Shown in pieces: positions 22,711 to 33,200 of a DNA stretch of 64,000 bases. The position numbers and the translations under genes are program-made. Each line of letters begins with the position of its first letter. Position 1 is the stretch's first letter. The DNA comes from Pratylenchus scribneri. Lineage: Eukaryota; Nematoda; Chromadorea; Rhabditida; Pratylenchidae. The notes beneath the pieces are model-generated. The model made no database searches and had not been told where the DNA came from. It saw nothing but the letters and a program-made list of their open reading frames with translations. Where the stretch lies: assembly GCA_030063045.1 (NCBI GenBank), contig JAQSEB010000037.1, forward strand, positions 2,108,001-2,172,000, in the 5' to 3' direction.

Positions 22711-23493
22711 AGATTTATTTATTTTTATGGATTTAATCCAAATCCAAACTATAGCCATCAACTTTTATATTTTTATCCATCCTGGCGAGGATTTTAGTAA
22801 CAATTTTTAAAAAATAACTAATCACAAATTATTTGTCATAATACATTCAAGATTGTTTAATTTGTACAGCAAATTAAACCACAAAAGAAACAAATAATTT
22901 ATAATTAGTATTGTCAAAAACATCACAAAGATGAAGATCAAAGAAAATTTGTGCTCCCAAACACTGAAATACTGTATTCTCTCTTCTTCTCATTTATAGC
23001 CTGAAGGAATGTCACATTTGTGCTTCCCTCCAATTTTAACAAAGGGAAATGTCGCAGTCTCTCTTCTTTACCGCTGATTGGCTGATATGAATTCATATGA
23101 AATTGAATGTTTATGGAGAATTTTGTTTTTCAGTACAAATTTGTTTTTCCCAGAACAATATAAAATAATAATCTCATTTTGTGTCTATAATTTAATTGTA
23201 AATAATCAAAACATTCTCTCATCATTTATCTTTAAAGTAATTGGCAATATAATTTTGATGAGGAATCATCGGCAGCAGAATGGGAAATTCCATTTATATT
23301 TTATGGCGGAACTACCAAACAAAATGATTATGGTTGGACAAGAAGGAAGGAAGAAAATTATAGTCGAGAATGGGAAAGCACTGATAAATAATTGATAACC
23401 AAGTAAATTGTACTGCTGGGTCCTCACCCTCCATTTGACTCATTCAAAAACAAAAACTTTGATCAAATTTGCATAAATCTCCTTGCCCTAAAA

Positions 23494-24191
23494 ATGCTTC
23501 TCCTTTTTATATTTTTATTCCTTGAATTTTGCTTTAATTTCCGCCGAATATTTTGCCGCTTATTTTCCTCAAAAACAAATCCAAATATGGGGAAATGTTC
23601 AATCAAAAATCGGATCGAAATGTTCTCATTTATTCCATCTGTAGAAGTATTGGCAAAAGGAAAATTAATGGAAGGAAAATGCAATGAAAATGGATGTCAA
23701 AAATTGGCAATATTTGAAAAGAAGCAACAAAGCCAACAGGCAAGAAAATTTAAATACATAAATTCTTTATTAGTAGCCCCAAAGATACTAATTTTGAAAG
23801 AACATCTAAAACGAGATCTTAAAAGAGGGGAGGGCCTTTTAGATGATTTACGGTAATTATAATACAAAGTATCCTTCCCATTCGATCCCTTTATTTAATG
23901 CAAATTCATCAAAGAAGTGAACAATAAAAATTATTAATTTTTAAAATTCAGCAAATTTCGCGCCTAATTTTCTGCTCAATATTTTGCCTCCTCTTCGATT
24001 TGATTGCCCTACTTTTTTGCCTCATTGTCCTCTTTCAAATGCGCCGAATTATGCCAACTCTTCCAGCTTCCTTTTTGGCCATGTCCTTTGGTGCTCCATA
24101 TTTTCTCATTTACGGCAGTTTGACTGTGGCAATTTTATATGATTTACGAATTCGGCCAACAAATTCCACTTTAAATTTCCATGGAATTTGA
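23494..24191 (+). CDS. Lineage-specific membrane protein, 161 aa
   Basis: Two exons, 23494-23739 and 23952-24191, joined through a GC-AG intron (CAACAG|GCAAGA). Both exons are whole codons (82 + 80). The protein starts with a hydrophobic segment (LLLFIFLFLEFCF), has a basic/Cys middle region, and then two strongly hydrophobic segments (RLIFCSIFCLLFDLIALLF and the LPASFLAMSFGAPYF region). No family recognised. It is absent from the left arm of the inverted duplication. The intron call rests on frame continuity and on the same donor type elsewhere in the window. Confidence 0.45.
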
Positions 24192-25086
24192 AGAAAATAG
24201 TCAAATTGCAATTATTTTCTCAATTAAATTGTCTTTCATATTCTTTTTTATTTTAATAAATTATATTAAAGGATTTTATGAAATGTTGCTATTAAATAAA
24301 AGATTTCCCACTCATTTTTCCATGTTAAATTCCCTCACTTTCCTAGTTTAAACTTGGCCAACAATGGAACGATTTCTTTCCTTTCTTTTGCTGTTGGAGA
24401 CCTTTTCCATTCCAATCTTATCCGAGAATTTATTCCCATATTCTCGATCGTATTTTCTGATAATCCTTCAATCCTAATTTTCTAGCTAATTCTCACAGTA
24501 AAAATACCAACATTTTCTTACTCGCCATTTACACACTGAAAAATAAATAAATTGAATATTTGGAAATTGAAGATTTTAATTTCGAATTTTTCGCGTCTAC
24601 CATTAGAGTTCTGTGGCCCTTCCTGAATTTCCCCATTTTGAGACATTCCCTCCGGCATCAATCAATCTACCTTTCAAAATAAAAAATTAGATTTATTTAT
24701 TTTTATATCTGAAAATGAAAAGTCATCTCTTTTCAATTAGAACTTTTTGGCCAAATGGCTAAATTGGAATGTTAATTTGGCCTAAAAAATGTTCATTGTA
24801 ATTTGTGAATCATTCAGGAGAATATCCTTTGATTATTGAGCAAATAAATTAGAATTAAAAATTTTACAATAGAAAAATTATAATTCAATATATCTCTATT
24901 TTATAACAGGTCCTCTTATGCGATAAATAGAATCCCAATCAAATAATTATCAATTTTTATCTAATTTTGATTGAAATATTCCTTAAACTAAAATCCTTAT
25001 CCACATTTTTCGTTTTCAATTGAATTATTGAAATTTTAAGATATCATAAATGAGATAAGCTATTCAATCATCCATCATCCTGCAAC

Positions 25087-26232
25087 TTGGTTGTTTTTCT
25101 CCTTTCTCTTTGCCTAATGTTTTTGCTTCTTCTTTCTATTCTCTGGGAGTTGGCCAAATTCATTTTGGCAAAATTATTGGCCAAATTTGCAACCAATAAC
25201 AAAAAGAGAAAATTGCCGGAAGGGTCAATCCATTTGCCAGCAGAAAATGTGGTCGACATTTTGGCATTCATTTCCAGGCCACAAATTGACCAGTGCAAAT
25301 TTGTCAATCAACGATTCTGGGCAATCATTGAAACACACAAAAATAAGCTGCCAACATTGAAATTGGAGGAAAAGGTTCCACAATTCTTTATCGAAAATAT
25401 CCAACCAAGCTATTTACATTTTTTCCAATGGCATAAAATAATAGCATTATTTTATTAGTCCCAACTCATTTTCCGATGATGACCCAAAAGAGGGCCCTTC
25501 CCTTTTCTCTTTTGAGTGAAAAGGAACCCAAAAGCTGGCACGTATAAAATTCGTATCCAGATTCATTGAAATTTATTGAAATTCACATTTCTAAAATTTC
25601 CGAAGTAATCAAAATTTTCTAAAATATTCTATTATAATTTGGGTGATAATTAGATACTCATGACTTTTTCGGTGTTCTACATTCTCGAGCCAATCTTCAT
25701 AGTACTACAGTAAAAAATGTTAACATATTCACAATTGAGAATAAACGACAAAATAGATTAAATTCGTCCAATCAAATTTATTACTAAATTTAAGGTATTT
25801 TTAAATAAATTTATTGAAATTTTGCAGAAAAAATGTCGCATGAAAGCCTTCATTCGCTGGAAAAGAGGCTTAATATGGGCGAAGACAAGTTTGGTGATGG
25901 ACATTTGCTTTGCAATTCATTGGATTATGGTGGAATTTTTTGCAGAAACGCAATTAATAATAATTCTCTATTTACTTTTCTTATCCTTTATTTTCCTCCA
26001 TTGGACCAATAAATGGGATTTTAATTATTTTTATTATTTCTGTTTTGAAGCGGCATTTCCCCTCTCACTCATTCCATTATTTTTGATTTATACGAAACAA
26101 TTCTATTTGTATTCAATTCGATACAAAATTTATTTAGCTTTTTCTTTTCCACTAATCTTAATCCAATCTCAAAATTTGTACAAAATTCGATATTTTGATG
26201 GACCACCGCCATACCGAAAGAAACTAGATTAA
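25087..26232 (+). CDS. F-box-like multi-pass membrane protein, right-arm copy
   Basis: Exons 25087-25374 and 25828-26232, phase 0 junction (LEEK then KKCRMK). N-terminal hydrophobic anchor (LLSILWELAKFILAKLL), then an F-box-like segment (LPAENVVDILAFISRP, CKFVNQRFWAII, LPTLKL), then a basic helix (AFIRWKRGLIWAK) and about four hydrophobic segments, ending DGPPPYRKKLD. The intact counterpart of the hAT-interrupted copy at 4964-7086. An F-box next to several membrane segments is unusual; the F-box call is by pattern. Start codon uncertain (another ATG at 25117). Confidence 0.6.
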
Positions 26233-27152
26233 TTGTGTTTATAATCTTTTTAATCTCTTCTTCTCTTTATTAAGGGCCTTGAATCTTATTAGTCTTAGTT
26301 AATAAGATCTCCTCTAAACAGTAACAATAAAAACTTTAAATTTGTAATTTGATGTAATCATTTAACTGTGTCCCAATCCCAAATTATATATTCTAATCAA
26401 ATTTTATTTAAATATTATATATATTCTATTAGATATTCTCTCATAATGATTGAAAAAAATACAGTAAAGTTGGAATTTATATTTATTGGCCCCATAAAAA
26501 AGGCCGAAAAGTGAACCGACCTCTGGTAGATTGAGAGCTCATTCGAAAGAGCACTAAAAGTTGAATAAAACTATGACTAAAATATTTTTTCGATCAACGG
26601 TAACAAAAGTTATGGCTTCATAAAAATCAAAAAAGTGATGGGGTCAAAATTCGAAAACGAATTGAATTGTCAGAGATAGCTCAATCGGCGACTATAGAAT
26701 CGAATTCAAAATTTCAATTAGTTTCGCATAATACGGAAAGAAAAGTTACGGCCATTTTTACATTTAGGAGGATAGGGTTAGTATTATTTATTGTTGGAAT
26801 TTTTTATAATATACTCTCGGGGATTACAAGATTATTCCTTCTAATTTATGGGTTTATTTTATTCGTTGAAAATAAAGTCTTTGATATGTGATCAGAAAAT
26901 CTTGATTTTAAGAAAAACAACTTTCGTACTCTTCAATTAGAAAAAACAATTTATTGGTCAGCCATTTATTCATCAGAAATAAAATTGAATTACAAATAAT
27001 TGGAAATTATATTAATGAAATTTAATCAAAAGAAATCATTGTGTGATTATATAAGGGAAAGGAAATTTAATTGAATTCAGATCATTATTAAAGATTATCA
27101 AGTCCAATATTCGTTATTTGCTTCATTTCCAATCCATCCATCATCTTTCAGC
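26233..27152. other. AT-rich intergenic region
   Basis: No supportable gene. At 26515-26650 there is text related to the fold-back element of 32132-32562 (GAGAGCTCATTCGAAAGAGC). A 74-codon frame at 26667-26891 has a hydrophobic tail but no splice or start support. Confidence 0.4.
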
Positions 27153-28111
27153 TCATGCTGGTTTGGCTCCCTCTTTTTGTCCATTCTCGCCGGCGGTCAC
27201 AGCTGCCGGTTTGGTCTTGGCAATTTCAATTGGAATGGAACGGATTTGGCCTTGTCCTTCGGGCATTTCCTTCTTCCCACTGACACAAAGTCGGCCTTGA
27301 TCGTCCAAATCGCATTTGATGGAATCACGTTGGATTTGGTCCGGAATGAGGACACGCCGAGTGAATTGGCGATGGACGGATTCACCTGAAATTATTCATA
27401 ATTTCATATAAAAATTGGCACAAAAAATTGTCATCTTACCTTCATTTTGCTCCTTGTGTTCGCCCCGGACAATAATTTCATTCCCTTGAAGTTCAACTTT
27501 CAATTCCTCCGGACGAAAACCGCTGGCATCCACTTTGTAGTTGAATTCGCCCTTCTCATTCACCGTCAATTTGCCAACATGATCACGGAGCTGTAATCAA
27601 ACAAATTTATTTAAAAATTAAATTGATGCAAATAAAATTTACCGTATTTCCTCTATTAATGGCCCTTGGGCTACTATTTTTCAGAGAACCTCTGAAGGGG
27701 GCTTTTATAAGGATTTTCAGATTTTTGAGACCAAAAATTCTTATTTAGGCTTAATTTCATTTAAAATTAATTATTATTGACATAAATTTTTCGTTGGGAG
27801 TTACTATTAGAAGAGGGCTTCGAATCTGTAAAGTGGTCTTTTATTAGAAGGGGTTTTCTATTAGAGAGAGCCAATAATAGATGAAAAATACGGCAATTTT
27901 GTCAAATTTTTGACTAGAAATCCCCAAAAATCACCTGGATGTTCATGTCATTGTCGAAGAGATGATCCATCATGGCCAAGGAACGATCAATTTGATGCTC
28001 CAACAAATCCAGTGGGCTCAAATAGTGTTGGCGGCGATGGAAGCCAAATGGGAGGATTTGATGATGTCGGTGATGATGTTCAAAAGGGTTATTCCAAAGG
28101 AGGATGGACAT
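27153..28111 (-). CDS. Small heat-shock protein (alpha-crystallin domain, HSP16/HSP12-like)
   Basis: ATP-independent chaperone. Exons 28111-27935, 27590-27440, 27385-27153; 561 nt, 186 aa. N-terminal region with a His-rich stretch (NNPFEHHHRHH), then the alpha-crystallin domain: VNEKGEFNYKVDASGFRPEE, LKVELQGNEIIVRGEH, FTRRVLIPDQI, LDDQGRLCVSGKK, and the C-terminal I-x-I type motif SIPIEIAK. Tail Lys/Glu/Gly-rich. The intron break inside the GEHKEQNEGE stretch agrees with nematode hsp genes. A TATA-like box and a perfect heat-shock element lie upstream. Intron 1 holds a MITE. Confidence 0.92.
27641..27893. mobile_element. MITE in sHSP intron 1
   Basis: Left end ACCGTATTTCCTCTATTAAT, right end ATTAATAGATGAAAAATACGG-like (CCAATAATAGATGAAAAATA then CGG), i.e. 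imperfect inverted ends. Several TATTAGAAG/CTTCTAAT-type internal repeats. Same terminal family as 28605-28696. Confidence 0.6.
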
Positions 28112-28197
28112 TTTTGGAAGATTTTTTCGGATTGAGTTGGATTTATTTGTGAATTTGTTGTTTTGTTTAGGAAATTGTTTACCATTTTAGAAAGGCC

Positions 28198-28209
28198 ACT
28201 TTATATAGG
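28198..28209 (-). promoter_or_regulatory. TATA-like box of the sHSP gene
   Basis: Minus strand CCTATATAAAGT, about 90 bp before the ATG at 28111, followed by GGCCTTTCT. Position fits a core promoter with a short leader. Confidence 0.5.
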
Positions 28210-28378
28210 CCGGGGATTTGGCTCTGGAAAGGGAAGGAAAATACGGGAAAAGTGGAAGTAAAGAGGGCAAATGAATACCCCTTTATGATGAATGTGAGAG
28301 GAAAGAAAGAAATAGTGTGGGGAATTTTACTCCCTGCGGGGCGAATGAGTTCCCCTTTTCGCCGTAGGGGTCTCTCTG

Positions 28379-28391
28379 GAAAATTCGAGAA
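28379..28391. promoter_or_regulatory. Heat-shock element (three perfect units)
   Basis: GAAAATTCGAGAA contains GAA-nn-TTC-nn-GAA, the binding site for HSF-1, about 270 bp upstream of the sHSP start. A weaker GGAAATTCGGGAA follows at about 28408. The element supports heat induction of the gene. Confidence 0.6.
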
Positions 28392-28604
28392 AAAAATTAA
28401 AATGCCATCGGAAATTCGGGAAAATGCTTTTTAGAAATATGCAAAAATATAATTTGTAATTAAAAAAATATTAATTTTTCTCATCAATTTAAATAAACTT
28501 ATAATTTACCCAAAATAAAGTTATCAAAATTATCAGATTTAAAATGTCACACCAAATTGTATCGCTAAAAAATGAAAGCATGGAGGGCCAATGTAATTTT
28601 AGAC

Positions 28605-28696
28605 TACCGTATTTTTCCTATTTGAAGCCCCGGGGCTTATAAATTTCAGAATTCGGAGCCTCTTTATGGTGGGCTTCAAATGGGAAAAATACGGTA
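28605..28696. mobile_element. Short MITE with TA flanks (mariner-like)
   Basis: TA-CCGTATTTTTCCTATTTGAAG at the left and its complement CTTCAAATGGGAAAAATACGG-TA at the right, with GCCCCGGGGC near the centre. TA at both edges fits a Tc1/mariner-type target duplication. Only about 90 bp long. Confidence 0.6.
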
Positions 28697-28956
28697 GATA
28701 CAATGGAAAAAGGCCACTTGAATTAAACTAGTGAAAAATAGTTATACCAAAATAATTGTATATTTAATTTAAATTGCAACAATGTTTTCATTTTTGATAT
28801 TTATTCAAGCGATTTGCTAATTTAATTACTTGTTTAGATTGCTATTGCCAATTATGAAAATCCAATTATTATATTATATCAAATGTTCTAAAGAAATTCC
28901 TCTTTATAATCCTTCAATTTAAATCATTCAAACATAATTCAGGCAGATAAAAAAAT

Positions 28957-29625
28957 TCAATTTGCGCAGTCAAATGCCCTTTTGATGATCAAATATGCAT
29001 CTATTGGCATTTTGTAAATCATTGTTGGGCCATAGAGAAGAAGAATGGAGAAAAAGGCAAAGCAGCAACCACCCAAACAAGCAGCCACCCATCCAATGGG
29101 CCAAAACCCGCCAGCCGCCGTCGGAGGGTAGAAAAGGGTGAAAAGGGGTGGTTGGAGTTGATGAGTGCAGCAGCAAAAAGAAAGGCGGTGGTTGGCCTTG
29201 GGAGGCCACTTCCTCGGGGGCCACAGAATGGGGACGGACGTGATGAGTGGGAGGAGGAATGGAGGTGGAAAATGGGGGACAAATGTTGGCTGCTCCTGCT
29301 GTTGGGGAGAAGTTTTGGGGATTCCTTCAATTGTAAAAATAGGGGGGAAAATATAGCATTCGGCGGTGGGTTTACTGCTGTTCAACAGCAGCAAAAAAAG
29401 ACCAACCAAACAAAAACAGCAAGTAGAGCCAGTACAACATAACGTGACTGTGTGATTGGATTGGGGTGGAATGCTCTGTGATGAGCTGTTTGTGCCATCG
29501 ATGGCTGCGTTCGCCCTGGCCATTCGTAACATGGAACAGCCTTGCACCATCCACCACCCCCCAAATAGCAAGCTTGCGCTCCCTTCCACCCCCCCCCCCC
29601 TTCCATTTGGCCAATATAAACTCAA
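28957..29625 (-). CDS. Doubtful ORF: proline-rich protein with hydrophobic segments
   Basis: A 222-codon frame. It has hydrophobic stretches (CCTGSTCCFCLVGLFLLLL and a GWVAACLGGCCFAFF region near the C-terminus) separated by a Pro-rich middle. The frame overlaps other long frames because of local C/G-rich composition (a run of ten C near 29590). No family recognised, no intron evidence. It could be a two-pass membrane protein or an accidental frame. Confidence 0.3.
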   Translation of the reverse strand: MSLYWPNGRGGGVEGSASLLFGGWWMVQGCSMLRMARANAAIDGTNSSSQSIPPQSNHTVTLCCTGSTCCFCLVGLFLLLLNSSKPTAECYIFPPIFTIEGIPKTSPQQQEQPTFVPHFPPPFLLPLITSVPILWPPRKWPPKANHRLSFCCCTHQLQPPLFTLFYPPTAAGGFWPIGWVAACLGGCCFAFFSILLLYGPTMIYKMPIDAYLIIKRAFDCAN

Positions 29626-30013
29626 TGGCCACAGGCTTCATCATTTTTTACCAATTAATTTGACACTGAAATTTTATCTTGAACTATTTTAAATTCCTTC
29701 TTTATTCCCCTCAAAAAAGGTTGAATGGCAATTGGATTTGGCTGCTGATCTGATTGGTCCAATTCTTCAATTTCGTCTCTAAATCGACTGCCATAAATTT
29801 ATATCATCGAGACTCCCAGAAAATGAACTTAGGCATATAATAAAGTAAATTAAAAAAATAAAAAATCAACAATTTATTGTTTTGGGGCTTCCAATTATCA
29901 ATAAAGGTTTCATTTCATTAAAAATGCTCAAATTTTTACGGAAATTTACAAAATAGCTTTTTCATATCTAAATTGAATCAAAAAGATGATTGGAAATCTC
30001 AAATGATTTAAAA

Positions 30014-30224
30014 GGTACTTGTTGGTTATCTGTACGCAGATTTAGGAAAAATAAAGGGTCCCTCTTATGGTTGTTTAGGATTAAATTAAGTTGAGGGATA
30101 TAATAATGATAACCTATCCCTGAATGACCCTAACCCTCTACCGGTACCGGAAGTCCCATGGAGGTTACCGTTATACCTTTTCCTAGCTGGATCTAAAAAA
30201 CTGCTCCCGGATAACTGACAAGTA
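30014..30224. mobile_element. Small MITE with GGTACTTGT ends
   Basis: Starts GGTACTTGTTGGTTATCTG and ends CCGGATAACTGACAAGTACC, an imperfect inverted pair of about 18 bp. Single ends of the same type occur at about 3280 (unc-89 intron), 18960 (kinase-gene intron) and 41255. Confidence 0.55.
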
Positions 30225-30293
30225 CCATTTAAAATGGGAAAATGGTTTAAAGTGAACAATTTCATCCCTTTCACATAGTTGGACCGCCTAAAA

Positions 30294-33200
30294 ATGCAGC
30301 AACCACCACCAAACTTGGCCACCACCCTTCAGCAGCAGCATCCTTCATATCCTCCACCCATGCCAAATTCCCAATATCCTTCTCATCACCACATTTTCCA
30401 TCCACAACAACTTCTGCCGCCTCCAACAGCTCGCCATCCTCCTATTCCGACCAATTCTAGGCAGTCTATTGTTCATTTTGTACCAAATGGATTGACTTTG
30501 CCAGTTCAGCGAAATGAACAGCAACAGAATGGATTAGTGGCCAATGATGGCCAAATGATTGGCAGGCAACAATGCCAATCCAATTTGCAACACCAACAAA
30601 TAAGGGAATCGACATATTTGCCACAAAATGTGCTTTGTCCCACCCAAAATCAATTCAATCATAATGGGGCCCAATATATGCATCCTAATGGCCCCATCAT
30701 GGTTTGTGCCATTAATTGTTACATGATGATTACGTAAAAATATTCATATTCAAATCTAATTGGGTTACTATTATAAACCAATGGAGTTTGTCCCTTATGA
30801 GGGAAAGGATTGGTGAAAGGCTGAAAGGGACAAGATACGATATAACTGGGACACCTCCCAACTGGGAACGGCGCTTGTAGCTAATTAAGGGCTAAATCAA
30901 TGCTGATGATTTTGGTATCAAATTAGAGAGAGCACTTCTGGCTATTGATAGATATGAAATTTATTTGGTTTTGTTAAGATTTTGATGGAATTGTGTTCGG
31001 AAAACCGTGAAAAGTTTGCATTTATAATAACAGTCTTATTTAATGGTTTTAAGTACAACTCTGCTAATTCTGAACCAAACCAAATTAATTTAATATCTAT
31101 CGACAGCCAGTAGTGCGCTTTTGGTACTAAAATCATCAATATCGGTTTAGCCTTTATAAGCTACAAGCGCCGTCGCCCAGTTGGAATGTCGCCGATTTGT
31201 AGCCTACCGTACTATTTGTCCAATATGAGGAGAGAAAGGATTTGTGAAAAATGATTGATGTGAGGCAAGCGGAACTTGTCAATCAAAATGCCGTTCAGTG
31301 GCGGAAAGAAAAGGAATCTATCCAATCAAAAGAAATAAAATTCATTCATCAGAGGAAGGAGCATAAAAATTGAGAACATATGAAATAGGATCAAAAATTT
31401 TAGACACTAATTTGCCGTAAAAAATATTGAAATTCCCGAAAAGAAAAACTGCTAAAAAGGGTACATTATTATTTCCTTTGATTGGTTCCTCCACCACTGC
31501 ACGGAATTTTGATTGACAGGATATCGCCTGCCTCAAACATCTTTCACCAATCCTTTCCTTCTTACTAGGACCCTTGAAGATAAATTCCATTCGTACCGTA
31601 ATCGGTTTGATTGATGATATTTATTTGGAAATTTATTAAGGAATGTTCGGAAGCTGCTGGTCTACCACCATCAGCCACCACCACAATCCCATACGCTCAA
31701 TTTTCGGGTCAACATCACCATTATCTACCGCTTCCTCCAGCAGCTGTAGCTGTACCTCCACCAAACAATGCTACTAATGGTGCCATGATGCCCCCAATTC
31801 CCATACCAATTCCGCCTACAATCAACATGAACATGAATAGCCATATCACACCGGCGGCAATGGCCGCTGCCCATGCCCATCCGCCACCTCCATCACATTT
31901 TCCTCCTGCAAATCCGCACATCAATCCTCAGTTTCCACCTCCATCCGTGTCTGGACAGCATCATCATCATATTTTGGCCAATAATAAACGTGCTCCTGGA
32001 CCATCTCCAGCATTAGGGCCAAATAACGCCATTGAAAACAGCAGCAATAATATTGGAATTGCTGGGCCCGTTGATTGTTGGAGTACCGCAGTCACAGGTC
32101 TCGTCCCAATTCGGGATGTATGGTGGCTTTTTTATTTCCGGATCTACCTAGATGATTGATAGCTCATTCGAAAGAGCTCGAAAAACTGAGTCGAAAGGAG
32201 GATGAAACCCGAAAACTCCCCACAGGCTGATGAGATACTGTATGCCAAAATTTGATAAGTGAAGTGCCACCCTTCTGGTCGAAACCACAGCTTTTTTTTA
32301 CTTTTTACTTTTATGTGAAATCAATGACAGATTCGAACACCTCTCATCGAGAGTCGAGACGCGTTGATTGAGCTATAACTTGCAAAAAAAATTAACAAAA
32401 AAAATTTTTCGACTTCCTTCACTTTTTCAAATTTCAGCATACTATATCTCAGCTCCTTGGGGATTTTCGAGATTCATTCACAATAAATCGACTCTGTTTT
32501 TCGAGCTCTTTCGAATGAGTATCTTTCATCCATAGATATAGATCCAGAAATAAAAAAAGCCATGATATTTGACCAAATCCCAAAATTGTTTCTGTTTTCA
32601 AATTCTCCCCTATGCCACATTAGGTTGGGAACAAGCGGCGATGATCAAGAGCAAGATTGGCCTCATAATCAATCACCGATATCGGATATTGCAAAGCATT
32701 GCCTCCGGCTCCTACGGTGAAATATTCGCTGCAGAAGATTTGCATAGCCATGGCCCAGCACATCAAAAAGTCGCCGTCAAATTTGATGGAGGTTTTTAAA
32801 TTTGACAGTTGGAATAATTGAAACCACATTCATTCCAGCTTGTCGAGACAATCATTTGCGTTATGAATATGATGTTTGTAATTTGAACGGGAGAATAGTG
32901 TTTAATTCCCATTCATTAGGTCTACAAATCGGTGTTATATGAGGATGGAAATGGGAAAGTGGACGGTTTCCCGCAAGTTTATTCCTGGTCTCATGAATAT
33001 GGGCACAACATAATGGTCATGGAATTGTTGGGCCCTCCGGTGGCCTCACTTTTTACCTTTTGTCGTCGAAATTTTGCAAGAGAGGTATTCGTGCACAAAA
33101 TTGACAAATAATAACCTTTTGTTTATAGACAATTGTCTCGTTGGGTACACAAATGATCCAGAGGATTCGGCATATGCATCAACGTGGATTTATACATCGA

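Larger units (their letters stand above)
21350..26232 (+). repeat. Right arm of inverted duplication 1
   Basis: Counterpart of 4964-8400 in reverse orientation. It is longer than the left arm because of the large satellite array and about 1 kb at 23270-24330 that holds an extra gene. Proteins of the two arms differ at many positions, so the duplication is not very recent. Confidence 0.75.

Noticed and set aside
21429..22712. A 427-codon frame of QNRRNYLV repeats
   Set aside because: It is the 24-bp satellite read in its open frame. It has no codon variation beyond random unit variants, no start or splice context, and the same unit occurs as single non-coding copies elsewhere.
26667..26891. 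74-codon frame with a hydrophobic tail
   Set aside because: Biased AT-rich sequence, no splice sites, no paralogue in the left arm.
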